Positions 1 to 7,429 of a stretch of DNA of 64,000 nt are shown piece by piece. The number at the start of each line of letters is the position of its first letter. Within the stretch, counting starts at the first letter, position 1. The stretch is from positions 1 through 64,000 of the forward strand of contig CANNQU010000007.1 in assembly GCA_947507965.1 (NCBI GenBank). The letters are read 5' to 3'. This DNA comes from Bacteroidota bacterium. GTDB taxonomy: Bacteria; Bacteroidota; Bacteroidia; UKL13-3. A program made the position numbers and the translations under genes. The notes under the pieces are model-generated. The model saw only the letters and a list, made by a program, of their open reading frames with translations, ran no database searches and was not told the DNA's origin.

Positions 1-150
1 AAATACGTCAATGGTAACTTGTTCATGGACCTAGGATCTGCGAAAGGAGGGCTTCAGAATAGGAATGACGAAACAGCATTGATACGGTCTTTGCGGATCA
101 TTTTATTTTCGCCAGCACATCAAATACTGAAATACCCAATTAATCCATAA
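1..150 (+). CDS. possible 3' end of an unidentified gene (5' truncated by window edge)
   Basis: Frame 1 is open from the first base to a TAA at 148-150, giving 49 residues that end in KYPINP. I do not recognise the protein. A frame this short could be open by chance, although the other frames I read here close quickly. If real, it is the C-terminus of a plus-strand gene lying mostly outside the window, upstream of the rpsP promoter. No domain, signal or repeat can be assigned. Confidence 0.3.
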   Translation, partial: KYVNGNLFMDLGSAKGGLQNRNDETALIRSLRIILFSPAHQILKYPINP

Positions 151-198
151 ATCTTCGCGCAATTCTTAATTTACTTTTTTATATCGATGCAAAAAGCG

Positions 199-206
199 TA
201 TCTTCG
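199..206 (+). promoter_or_regulatory. putative -7 box of rpsP (TATCTTCG)
   Basis: TATCTTCG differs by one base from the Bacteroidota -7 consensus TAnnTTTG and leaves a leader of about 45 nt before the rpsP ATG. It lies within a 13-base string (197-209) that recurs exactly before htpG at 22553-22565. I see no clear -33 TTG. The call rests on motif and position only. Confidence 0.45.
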
Positions 207-253
207 CGCTCCTTAAAAATTATTCACCCATAACAATTATTCATTAATTACCC

Positions 254-817
254 ATGGCAACCAAAATCAGACTTCAACGTTTCGGACGTAAAAACAACGC
301 TTACTTTCACATTGTAATTGCAGATTCTCATTCACCACGCGATGGTAAATTTATTGAGCGTATTGGCAACTACAATCCCAACACAAACCCGGCTACCATC
401 AATATGGATTTCGATAGGGCTTTGTATTGGTTAGGTACAGGAGCTATCCCATCGGATACCGCTAGTGCTATTTTATCTTACAAAGGAGTATTATATAAAA
501 ACCATCTACTGAAAGGCGTAAAGAAAAACGCCTTGACATTAGAGCAAGTGGAGGAAAAATTCAACGCTTGGATAGAGGCAAAAGCTACGAAAGTTGAAGC
601 TAAAAAAACCAATATCGGTGAAACCAAAGTGGCTTCGCGTAAGGCATCCATGGAGGCAGAAACAAAAGTGAATATCGCTCGTACCGAAAAATTTGCAGCT
701 AAACGCAAAGCAGAGTTGGAGGCATTAGTGGCTCCGGTAGCAATAGAAGTAGAGGAAACCACCCCGGTAGAGGAGGTAACGACTTCCACCGAAAACACAA
801 CACCTGCGGCTGAGTAA
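254..817 (+). CDS. rpsP: 30S ribosomal protein S16
   Basis: S16 is a primary-binding protein of the small ribosomal subunit that contacts 16S rRNA. The first ~85 residues are a typical S16 core: they start MATKIRLQRFGRK, then FHIVIADSHSPRDG, IERIGNYNP and the Trp-containing helix. Residues ~90-187 are a low-complexity Lys/Glu/Ala/Thr tail, so the protein is more than twice the length of E. coli S16 (82 aa). Extended, charged S16 tails are common in Bacteroidota. The ATG at 254 is the only start giving the conserved N-terminus. The gene is monocistronic here: a promoter-like box lies at 199 and a strong terminator follows the stop. The usual partner rimM does not follow. Confidence 0.97.
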   Translation: MATKIRLQRFGRKNNAYFHIVIADSHSPRDGKFIERIGNYNPNTNPATINMDFDRALYWLGTGAIPSDTASAILSYKGVLYKNHLLKGVKKNALTLEQVEEKFNAWIEAKATKVEAKKTNIGETKVASRKASMEAETKVNIARTEKFAAKRKAELEALVAPVAIEVEETTPVEEVTTSTENTTPAAE

Positions 818-836
818 TACCCATATCAAAACAAAT

Positions 837-870
837 AAAAAGCCATTCAATAACGCTGAATGGCTTTTTT
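837..870 (+). terminator. intrinsic terminator after rpsP
   Basis: A perfect inverted repeat (837-849 with 857-869) has a stem core AAGCCATTCA / TGAATGGCTT, a 7-nt loop and a T-run merging with the right arm. It starts 20 nt after the rpsP stop codon. The flanking A-run makes it readable from both strands, but only the plus strand has an upstream gene to stop. Confidence 0.9.
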
Positions 871-914
871 ATTTACTCCGAAGATTTAAATTAAGTCGTA
901 AAAGCACCTTTGCT

Positions 915-922
915 TATCTTTG
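915..922 (+). promoter_or_regulatory. putative -7 box (TATCTTTG) for the TerC-family gene
   Basis: TATCTTTG matches the Bacteroidota -7 consensus TAnnTTTG exactly and lies 60 nt before the ATG at 983, just after the rpsP terminator. No convincing -33 TTG is found 19-22 nt upstream. Confidence 0.45.
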
Positions 923-982
923 TAATCATTTTATCGAAATTAATGCACCTTTCATCCCCTACCATATTCTATATTTAATTTC

Positions 983-1747
983 ATGCTGATTGATATAATA
1001 CAACTTGTTTTTGGAGATGACCTTCATGCTGCTGGAATCATTATTCTAAACCTAATCATCATCGAAAGCTTATTAAGTATCGATAATGCGGCAGTACTGG
1101 CCACAATGGTGATGGATTTACCGGACAGGCAAAGGGCTCGTGCGTTACGAATAGGTATTTTATTTGCCTATATATTTAGGGGATTATGCTTACTTTTTGC
1201 GTCTTATCTTATTAAAGTAATTTGGCTAAAATTTGTTGGAGCAATCTATTTACTCTATCTCTGTTTCCATTATTTTACGAAAGCAACGCCCTCCCATGAA
1301 GTAACCATCGAAAAAAACAACACGAAACTATTTCTCTTCTTAAAACGATATCTTGGCACCTTTTGGAGCACCGTTGCCATGATTGAGATGATGGACTTAG
1401 TGTTTTCGTTAGACAATGTTTTTGCCGCAGTTGTTTATGCTAAAGACAATATTTATTTAATTTGGATTGGTGTTTTTATTGGAATACTCACGATGAGAAT
1501 GGTAGCCACATTATTTGTAAAATTAATGCATCGATTTCCGTTACTCAATTCGGCTGCATTTATAGTGATCGGACTACTCGGTTTCAAGCTTTTACTTTCC
1601 TTTTGTTGCAGTTTAATGCATTGGGAATGGCTATGCCTTATTGCAGAAAATGAGAAAGCCGATTTTATTTTCTCCATCATAACATTACTCGTATTTTTTA
1701 CGCCACTCCTACTCGGTTCGATTAAGAAGAAGCCGATCAACCAATAA
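983..1747 (+). CDS. TerC-family integral membrane protein
   Basis: TerC-family proteins are multi-pass inner-membrane proteins. Some are linked to tellurite resistance, and others to metal-ion export or cofactor loading of exported metalloenzymes. The sequence is hydrophobic almost throughout, with about seven membrane spans. It shows the two internally repeated acidic motifs of the family: E28-x5-D34N35 in the first span and E135-x2-D138-x5-D144N145 in the middle. The short hydrophilic loops (residues ~102-118, 222-227) are typical. Length (254 aa) is normal. It stands alone between the rpsP terminator and a convergent protease gene, so context gives no hint of its metal. Confidence 0.88.
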   Translation: MLIDIIQLVFGDDLHAAGIIILNLIIIESLLSIDNAAVLATMVMDLPDRQRARALRIGILFAYIFRGLCLLFASYLIKVIWLKFVGAIYLLYLCFHYFTKATPSHEVTIEKNNTKLFLFLKRYLGTFWSTVAMIEMMDLVFSLDNVFAAVVYAKDNIYLIWIGVFIGILTMRMVATLFVKLMHRFPLLNSAAFIVIGLLGFKLLLSFCCSLMHWEWLCLIAENEKADFIFSIITLLVFFTPLLLGSIKKKPINQ

Positions 1748-1821
1748 CCTCTTATTCGGTGCGGCAACGATATCCCTTCAGAAATAGCCCATCGCTGCTG
1801 TTGTTGGTTCAATGCAACTCC

Positions 1822-3486
1822 TTAAAACAACTTGATAAACGTTTGATGGGCATCGTTCTCCAACAGAAAACCATATCCTTTGGTTGACACGGGTAAGGTT
1901 AATTCATCAATATAAAAATGCTGAAATTTCTTCCCATGACATTGTTGAGTGCCCGTTTTTATTATATTACCATTTTCAGCAATAAGCTTGAAACCAAAAA
2001 TTTGAAGTGAAGCGCTATAAATGGTAAATGAGAGTAGCTTATCGTCGACATTATAGTTCACGTTGATCAAATGATCTTTTGTGGTGTCGAAAGCAGAATC
2101 GCCCAAAAGACAATGGGCTAAATAAAAATCAGGAATTCCTAAGCCATAAATAGTATCTTGGATTCCCACACGGTCGGAACTTTGACGTATGGCATCATTA
2201 ATTTGTTGCGGTGAGCTCAACGGGTGTGCCTGCATTAAGCATGCCACAAGACCCGCTGTAATTGGTGCAGAGAAGGATGTGCCATTGGCCATACTAATCT
2301 CACCATCCGGCGTTTGCACGGCGGCAGAAACGCCCAAGGCGCTTACATCCGGTTTTATCCTGCCATCGGCAGTAGGCCCTTGTGAACTAAAAGATGCGAT
2401 GACCCTATTCCTGTTAACGGCACCGATGGTAAGTGCATGGGGTGCATCGGCAGGGAATCCAATATGTCGCCATGGGTTATCGCCTTCGTTACCGGCGCTA
2501 CAAACCACCACCATTCCTTTACTAAATGCCATTTCTGCCGCTCGTGTTACCAAGGCTGTTTTCCCATTCAACTGCTCCTTGGTATGACTTGATTTCGTAT
2601 CATCAAAAACATTGTATCCAAGAGAGGTCGTAATTAAATCAACCCCGCAACTATCGGCAAACTCCGCTGCAACCGACCAGTTAATTTCTTCGACCAATTG
2701 CTCTGTTTCGGCATCTTCACTTCGCAATAATAAATATTTCGACTTCGGTGCAGTGCCCACATAAGAACCGGTATCACCGGTGGCCATACAACTTAAAACT
2801 TCCAGACCATGAGCATTTCCGTCGAAAACATAGTTGTCGTTATCAACAAAATCTTTACATAAAACAATCTGATTGTTTCTTTGCAGTTGACGAAACCATT
2901 TCAATTTATGTGCGTTTAAAAAGCCTGCATCCAAAACAGCGATGGTAATTCCTTCACCGGTAAATTTCATCTGATGCAAAGCAATTCCCTGTAACATTTG
3001 AATTTGGTCGAACGAATTTCCATAAATGTTTTGCAGTTCTTCAGACGTCAATTTTTCCTTCTCACCTTCCGTGACGGAGCTCTCCTCTTCAATAAATATT
3101 TCTCTGCTTTTTTGTATTCGTTCGTATTGCGCCACCCGCTGTACGGTAGCTACAAAACTAATTTCAGCAACATCTTGAATAAAATTGGTATCAGAAACTT
3201 CCACCAGAATACCATTGAGCCATTTGCTTGAACTTTTAAATTTTATTTTCTTACCACATATATTATTGATGTATGATGCATTCACCGGCAAGTCCGATTC
3301 CTCAATCTTCACATTGTATTTAGCGCGTCGTTGCATGGCTTTAGCAGATAAAAACTCTTGCGGTTTTTTCACGCTATAACTTGAATTGTTTTTATCTTTA
3401 AATCCAATAAAATAAAGATAGCTGTGTTTTTGAGCCTGTGCTATCATCATCAAGGCAACACCAAAGGCGGTAAGTAGTTGTTTCAT
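1822..3486 (-). CDS. secreted S8 (subtilisin-like) serine peptidase
   Basis: This is a subtilase of 554 aa from the ATG at 3486. The frame extends 4 codons further to a TTG, but the ATG overlaps the upstream stop as TAATG and is preceded by GGAG. A signal peptide ends near AQAQ (residue ~19). A poorly conserved prodomain-like region follows to ~165. The S8 domain has the full triad: D186 (AVLDAG), H226 (NAHG) and S404 (NGTSFSAP), plus oxyanion N333 (SAGNEGD). The last ~75 residues form a beta-rich tail ending KGYGFLLEN...FIKLF. It looks like a degenerate T9SS type A sorting domain without the usual YPNP start. The enzyme probably acts at or beyond the outer membrane. It is translationally coupled to the lipoprotein gene before it. 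Confidence 0.88.
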   Translation of the reverse strand: MKQLLTAFGVALMMIAQAQKHSYLYFIGFKDKNNSSYSVKKPQEFLSAKAMQRRAKYNVKIEESDLPVNASYINNICGKKIKFKSSSKWLNGILVEVSDTNFIQDVAEISFVATVQRVAQYERIQKSREIFIEEESSVTEGEKEKLTSEELQNIYGNSFDQIQMLQGIALHQMKFTGEGITIAVLDAGFLNAHKLKWFRQLQRNNQIVLCKDFVDNDNYVFDGNAHGLEVLSCMATGDTGSYVGTAPKSKYLLLRSEDAETEQLVEEINWSVAAEFADSCGVDLITTSLGYNVFDDTKSSHTKEQLNGKTALVTRAAEMAFSKGMVVVCSAGNEGDNPWRHIGFPADAPHALTIGAVNRNRVIASFSSQGPTADGRIKPDVSALGVSAAVQTPDGEISMANGTSFSAPITAGLVACLMQAHPLSSPQQINDAIRQSSDRVGIQDTIYGLGIPDFYLAHCLLGDSAFDTTKDHLINVNYNVDDKLLSFTIYSASLQIFGFKLIAENGNIIKTGTQQCHGKKFQHFYIDELTLPVSTKGYGFLLENDAHQTFIKLF

Positions 3487-4163
3487 TATTTGCTCCAATC
3501 AATAGCGGTTTGGCGATATAACAAACCTTTCTTAATATTATTTTGAATTTCAAGGGTATCGATTTGCTTATAAATCATGCCAATATTTTCTGCATAAATT
3601 TCTATTGCAAAACGTTTTTCAATAAAATTATCATCCACACTATCCTTCTGCATAACCGTGAGTGTGTTATTAAATGTAACGCCGTTAACACGGCTGACGG
3701 CCTTAATATGCTGATACGTATAATCCCATGGTGTCAATATGTTAAATTGATTGCCGCTCCAATATTTATTTTCAGAAACAGGGAAGGACAATTTCACATA
3801 ACGAATATTTTCTTCCACCTTTTCAAAGCTTGAAGCACTTAAATTACTTGTCCAAATATTAGTAATCTGCCAAGGTAGTGTATCATTATCTCTTTTATAC
3901 CGCTCAATTCTATTGGTTTCCTTCCCCGATGTATTGATAAACTTCTCTGAAATTAATTCTTTTACTTGATAACGAAAGGAATCAATGCCTTGATTGGGTG
4001 CGTGAAAATCATTCAACACAATGGAATCGACTTTGTAAATGATCCAGCTTCCTGTTTTATTATTAACATATTCTTCTCCGGTTAAACGCAAGGTATCGTC
4101 GATCTTTGTTTTACACGAAACCATGGCACAAATGACAATAAAAAGGGTGAGACGATGTTTCAT
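3486..4163 (-). CDS. lipoprotein of unknown function, coupled to the subtilase
   Basis: From the ATG at 4163 the protein has 225 aa. It begins with a lipoprotein signal: MKHR, a hydrophobic stretch and the lipobox AMVSC, so it is probably anchored to a membrane as a lipoprotein. The frame extends 6 codons further upstream, but the ATG gives the better signal. The mature part resembles other small Bacteroidota lipoproteins with antiparallel beta strands; I recognise no named family. Its TAA overlaps the protease ATG (TAATG), so the two proteins are made together, and a role in presenting or regulating the protease is a guess. A TTG-N22-TACGTTTG promoter lies just upstream. Confidence 0.8.
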   Translation of the reverse strand: MKHRLTLFIVICAMVSCKTKIDDTLRLTGEEYVNNKTGSWIIYKVDSIVLNDFHAPNQGIDSFRYQVKELISEKFINTSGKETNRIERYKRDNDTLPWQITNIWTSNLSASSFEKVEENIRYVKLSFPVSENKYWSGNQFNILTPWDYTYQHIKAVSRVNGVTFNNTLTVMQKDSVDDNFIEKRFAIEIYAENIGMIYKQIDTLEIQNNIKKGLLYRQTAIDWSK

Positions 4164-4178
4164 TTCAATGACGATATG

Positions 4179-4211
4179 CAAACGTAATGAATTAAACCTT
4201 TTAATTCACAA
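4179..4211 (-). promoter_or_regulatory. putative promoter of the lipoprotein-subtilase operon
   Basis: On the minus strand, TTG (4211-4209), a 22-nt spacer and TACGTTTG (4186-4179) match the Bacteroidota -33/-7 arrangement. The -7 box ends 15 nt before the ATG at 4163. An inverted repeat at 4215-4237 abuts the -33 element. Confidence 0.55.
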
Positions 4212-4214
4212 TGA

Positions 4215-4237
4215 TTTCAACACGAATGGTGTTGAAA
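4215..4237. repeat. perfect 9-bp inverted repeat next to a promoter
   Basis: TTTCAACAC (4215-4223) and GTGTTGAAA (4229-4237) are exact reverse complements separated by 5 nt (GAATG). No T-run follows on either strand, so it is not a canonical intrinsic terminator. It lies between two minus-strand lipoprotein genes, directly upstream of the putative -33 of the second. It could be an operator or a T-less RNA hairpin. Confidence 0.6.
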
Positions 4238-4262
4238 AGTGAAGTACCCGAAATCGTTTGTA

Positions 4263-4718
4263 CTATTGTTGAATGGTTGTTTTGATCAACAAATCGTATG
4301 CGGCCTTCACTTCTACAGGGAGTTCTGTTTGATCATTCCAAATAAGGCGTTGCTCATTATTACCTGCCTTAATGGCCATAAAATAGTATAGATTACCTGG
4401 ATCATTGAGCCTCGTTTTGGCGAAATTCACTTTTTTAAATGCGGCTAATACGACTTTCATGGTTTTAGAGTCGACCTTTTTCTTAATCTCAGTACCTAGC
4501 TTTAACGTTCCGTCTTTCGATAGTTGATAACTCTCGATCATTCCGGTAAAACCACCACCCCAACCAAAAACAATCTCTGTCATGTGTTTGAAATCAATCG
4601 GCTTTTCAGAGCTGGCAGTGGAGTTATTGTCCTCTTTAGCACCCTTCTTAAAAAAAAGACAAGAGCTAAAAATAAAAAGTAGCGTTAAAAATGTTACTCC
4701 GGTTTTAAAAATATTCAT
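4263..4718 (-). CDS. small lipoprotein of unknown function
   Basis: The protein has 151 aa with a clear lipoprotein signal (hydrophobic stretch, lipobox IFSSC at residues 16-20). After a Lys/Asn/Ser-rich linker, the mature domain has a Gly-rich turn (FGWGGGFTG), the phrase YQLSKDGTL and a helix-rich middle. It ends in a segment predicted to alternate strands and helix (RLIWND...VKAAYDLL). I do not recognise a named family. It lies 27 nt downstream of the MlaF-like ATPase gene on the same strand, so it may be the last gene of the dapA-ABC transcript. Confidence 0.75.
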   Translation of the reverse strand: MNIFKTGVTFLTLLFIFSSCLFFKKGAKEDNNSTASSEKPIDFKHMTEIVFGWGGGFTGMIESYQLSKDGTLKLGTEIKKKVDSKTMKVVLAAFKKVNFAKTRLNDPGNLYYFMAIKAGNNEQRLIWNDQTELPVEVKAAYDLLIKTTIQQ

Positions 4719-4745
4719 TTTGATAAATTTATTATGCTTTGTTAT

Positions 4746-5471
4746 TTAGAACGATGCCGACACAAATTCATTTAATTCCTTATTCGTATTTACTTTTATG
4801 GCCTCCCTACTTCCTTCCCACCATTTATTACCATTATTAATGTATAAAATATTATCACCGATATCAAAAACGCTTTTCATGTCATGTGAATTAACAATCG
4901 TAGTGGTCTTAAACTCTTCGGTAATCTCTTGAATAAGATTATCAATGATACGCGAAGTTAGTGGATCTAATCCGGAATTGGGTTCATCGCAAAACAAATA
5001 TTTCGGGTTTAGTGCGATCGCTCTTGCAATACCTACCCTTTTTTTCATTCCCCCACTTAATTCACTCGGGAACTTATGATTCTGATTCTCCAGCTTCACA
5101 TGCTTTAAACAAAAGTTGATCCGTTCTTTTTGCTCCTCTTTCGACATGGTACTGAACATTTTCAGAGGAAAGCCTACATTATCTTCTACCGATAAAGAAT
5201 CGAAAAGTGCCGAACTTTGAAACAGCATTCCTATTTGTCTTCGGATCACAATTTTATCGTCGTAATCCATATTCGTGAAATCATTCCCATCAAATAAAAT
5301 CGCGCCTTCATCGGGTACTTCAAGCCCCACCATCAGTTTCATCAAGACGCTTTTACCGCTGCCACTGGTACCAATCACCATATTGCATTTTCCAGGTAAA
5401 AAGGTCATATTGATACTATTCAACACCCGCTTATCACCAAATGACTTCGAAATATTTCTAACTTCAATCAT
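4746..5471 (-). CDS. ABC transporter ATP-binding protein, MlaF-like
   Basis: This is a single nucleotide-binding domain of 241 aa. Walker A is GTSGSGKS (34-41), the Q-loop MLFQSSALF (82-90), the signature LSGGM (138-142), Walker B YLFCDEP (158-164) followed by NSGLDP, and the switch His H196. The Q-loop wording FQSSALFDSLSVEDN and the LSGGMKKR signature are characteristic of the MlaF/Ttg2A branch, which powers phospholipid trafficking between inner and outer membranes. The start codon overlaps the dapA stop as ATGA, so the gene is coupled to dapA. No MlaE permease or MlaD substrate-binding gene is adjacent. It must pair with a permease encoded elsewhere, if the assignment is right. Confidence 0.88.
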   Translation of the reverse strand: MIEVRNISKSFGDKRVLNSINMTFLPGKCNMVIGTSGSGKSVLMKLMVGLEVPDEGAILFDGNDFTNMDYDDKIVIRRQIGMLFQSSALFDSLSVEDNVGFPLKMFSTMSKEEQKERINFCLKHVKLENQNHKFPSELSGGMKKRVGIARAIALNPKYLFCDEPNSGLDPLTSRIIDNLIQEITEEFKTTTIVNSHDMKSVFDIGDNILYINNGNKWWEGSREAIKVNTNKELNEFVSASF

Positions 5472-6361
5472 CCTAAATTTTTCAAATTTTCATAATCCTT
5501 ACTAATTTTCCTTTTCGTTTGCTCTCCCACAACCTCAAGTGGTTCGCGAACGATTTCTTCACATAGGTTCAATAATTTCAGATACGCCTTCACACCACCT
5601 GGACTCCCATCGGCAAACATATTTTTTATGGTATCAAGCAACCGATAGTGAAGTGGGCGGGCGGCACTAAAATCACCACGTAAACAATGGGCTACCATAG
5701 CCGAATATTGTTTTGGATAGGCATTCGCTACCACCGAAATAACACCCTTCATACCCAATGCGATGAAAGGAAGGGTTAACGGATCATCGCCACTGATGAC
5801 CATAAAATCATTTGGCTTGTTCTTTAAAATATCCATGCACTGCTCCATGTTTCCGGAAGCCTCTTTTATTCCAAAAATATTTTTATGTGCCGCCAACCGA
5901 AGTGTTGTTTCTGATGTGATATTAGCTCCTGTTCGCCCCGGTACATTATATAATAAAACCGGTATTGGAGAAGCTTCGGCTACTGCAATATAATGTTTAT
6001 AAATCCCTTCCTGATTGGGCTTATTGTAATATGGGCTCACCGAAAGCAATGCTGAAAAGCCAGTGAAGTCGGTCGATTGAATTTGACTTACGACTTCCTT
6101 TGTATTATTTCCTCCCAAGCCATACATTAACGGCACACGCCCCCTATTGGCCTCGACTACTTTCTGGGCTATATTCTTTTTTTCGTCGGTGGTTAACGTC
6201 ACACTCTCCCCTGTAGTACCAAGTACAACAAGGTAATTACATCCCCCTTCGATAATATGGTTTACCATCTTATCGAGCGCATCAAAATCAACACTAGCAT
6301 CCTTTTTAAACGGGGTAATAATGGCCACTCCAGTACCGGTAAATTTCTCTCTTAATTCCAT
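5468..6361 (-). CDS. dapA: 4-hydroxy-tetrahydrodipicolinate synthase
   Basis: DapA condenses pyruvate with aspartate semialdehyde, the first committed step to diaminopimelate and lysine. From the ATG at 6361 (four further codons upstream start at a TTG) it has 297 aa, the family length. Visible active-site elements are the TTGE motif (49-52), Tyr in LLYNVPGRTG (Y138) with R143 of the carboxylate pocket, and the Schiff-base Lys K166 in GIKEASG. The fold is an (alpha/beta)8 barrel plus helical tail. The gene starts the dapA-ABC ATPase unit and has a TACTTTTG box only 9 nt before the ATG. Confidence 0.96.
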   Translation of the reverse strand: MELREKFTGTGVAIITPFKKDASVDFDALDKMVNHIIEGGCNYLVVLGTTGESVTLTTDEKKNIAQKVVEANRGRVPLMYGLGGNNTKEVVSQIQSTDFTGFSALLSVSPYYNKPNQEGIYKHYIAVAEASPIPVLLYNVPGRTGANITSETTLRLAAHKNIFGIKEASGNMEQCMDILKNKPNDFMVISGDDPLTLPFIALGMKGVISVVANAYPKQYSAMVAHCLRGDFSAARPLHYRLLDTIKNMFADGSPGGVKAYLKLLNLCEEIVREPLEVVGEQTKRKISKDYENLKNLG

Positions 6362-6370
6362 GATGAAAAG

Positions 6371-6378
6371 CAAAAGTA
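6371..6378 (-). promoter_or_regulatory. putative -7 box of dapA (TACTTTTG)
   Basis: On the minus strand TACTTTTG matches TAnnTTTG and ends 9 nt before the dapA ATG at 6361. Transcription would begin almost at the start codon. No -33 TTG at the usual distance is evident, so this is a motif match only. Confidence 0.4.
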
Positions 6379-6487
6379 AGAAAAAGTGTTCTTATTCTTA
6401 CTAATTTCCTCTCCAACGAATTTTTACATCAATACCATTATTAATACTCAAGTAATGGTAATGACCATGCAATTAAACAGGAACCAT

Positions 6488-6495
6488 TACCTTTG
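6488..6495 (+). promoter_or_regulatory. putative -7 box (TACCTTTG) close to the start codon
   Basis: TACCTTTG is an exact TAnnTTTG match ending 6 nt before the ATG at 6502. With a start site about 5-8 nt downstream of the box, the mRNA would be leaderless or nearly so. There is no clear -33 element. Confidence 0.45.
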
Positions 6496-6501
6496 CCCCA
6501 C

Positions 6502-7374
6502 ATGCTACTACTAACTCCAGAACATTTTACGGATTACGAATTATTAGATTGCGGAAACTTCCAGAAATTGGAACGATTTGGTAATTATATCACCTCAAGA
6601 CCGGAGCCACAAGCAGTATGGCAAAAAAAATGGAGCGACAACGAATGGAAAAACAAGGCTCATGCGCTTTTCGAACAACAGGGTAGCCATAAAGGGGAAT
6701 GGCTTACGAAAGAGGAAATGCCCGAAAGCTGGAAGATAAACTACACGCATGCCGGCTTAAATATAAACTTAAAATTAGCACTCACACAGTTTAAGCATAT
6801 TGGTATTTTCCCTGAACAAGCATCCAATTGGGACTTTATCTACGAATCGGTAAAAGCCTTAAAGAACCCTATTCCAAAGGTTCTCAATTTATTTGCTTAT
6901 ACCGGTGGTGCAACACTCGCAGCCAAAGCGGCTGGAGCCGACGTGGTGCATGTTGACAGCATTAAACAAGTAGTGAATTGGGCTAATGAAAATATGGTAT
7001 TGAGCAAGCTTCAGGATGTACGATGGACGGTGGAGGACGCCGGCAAATATGTGCAGCGAGAAGTACGACGTTTAAAAAAATATCAAGGTATTTTACTCGA
7101 TCCACCGGCATACGGCTTGGGTACAAAAGGAGAACGATGGAAATTAGAAGATATGATTGATGAAATGTTAGGTGACTGCAAGAAAATTTTAGACCCGGAT
7201 GATCATTTCTTCATTCTAAACACCTACTCGTTAGGCTTTTCTTCATTGATTATTGAGAACTTATTAAAGCATCATTTCCCAAATGCGAATAACTTAAAAT
7301 TCGGAGAACTTTATTTGAATGCCACCACCGGAAGCAAATTACCATTGGGCGTTTTTGGCAGGTTTAGGAGTTAA
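6502..7374 (+). CDS. class I SAM-dependent rRNA methyltransferase, RlmI-like (COG1092)
   Basis: This 290-aa protein (ATG at 6502; the frame extends three codons to a TTG) contains a Rossmann methyltransferase domain. Motif I is LNLFAYTGGATLAA (128-141), an acidic residue ends the next strand (D152), and the catalytic motif IV is LLDPPAYG (198-205). That set is shared with the RlmI/RlmK 23S rRNA cytosine/guanine methyltransferases. The N-terminal ~110 residues, with GNYITSRPEPQAVW, replace the PUA domain of RlmI. The target base cannot be read from the sequence. The gene is monocistronic and convergent with the GIN-domain gene. Confidence 0.85.
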   Translation: MLLLTPEHFTDYELLDCGNFQKLERFGNYITSRPEPQAVWQKKWSDNEWKNKAHALFEQQGSHKGEWLTKEEMPESWKINYTHAGLNINLKLALTQFKHIGIFPEQASNWDFIYESVKALKNPIPKVLNLFAYTGGATLAAKAAGADVVHVDSIKQVVNWANENMVLSKLQDVRWTVEDAGKYVQREVRRLKKYQGILLDPPAYGLGTKGERWKLEDMIDEMLGDCKKILDPDDHFFILNTYSLGFSSLIIENLLKHHFPNANNLKFGELYLNATTGSKLPLGVFGRFRS

Positions 7375-7429
7375 AACACAAAGAAGCAGACCCAAGGTTA
7401 AACATTGAATAGGATGTATAATTAGCGGT

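Noticed and set aside
478-798. Open frame on the minus strand inside rpsP
   Set aside because: It lies opposite the low-complexity Lys/Glu-rich S16 tail, whose reverse complement stays open by composition. No independent signal.
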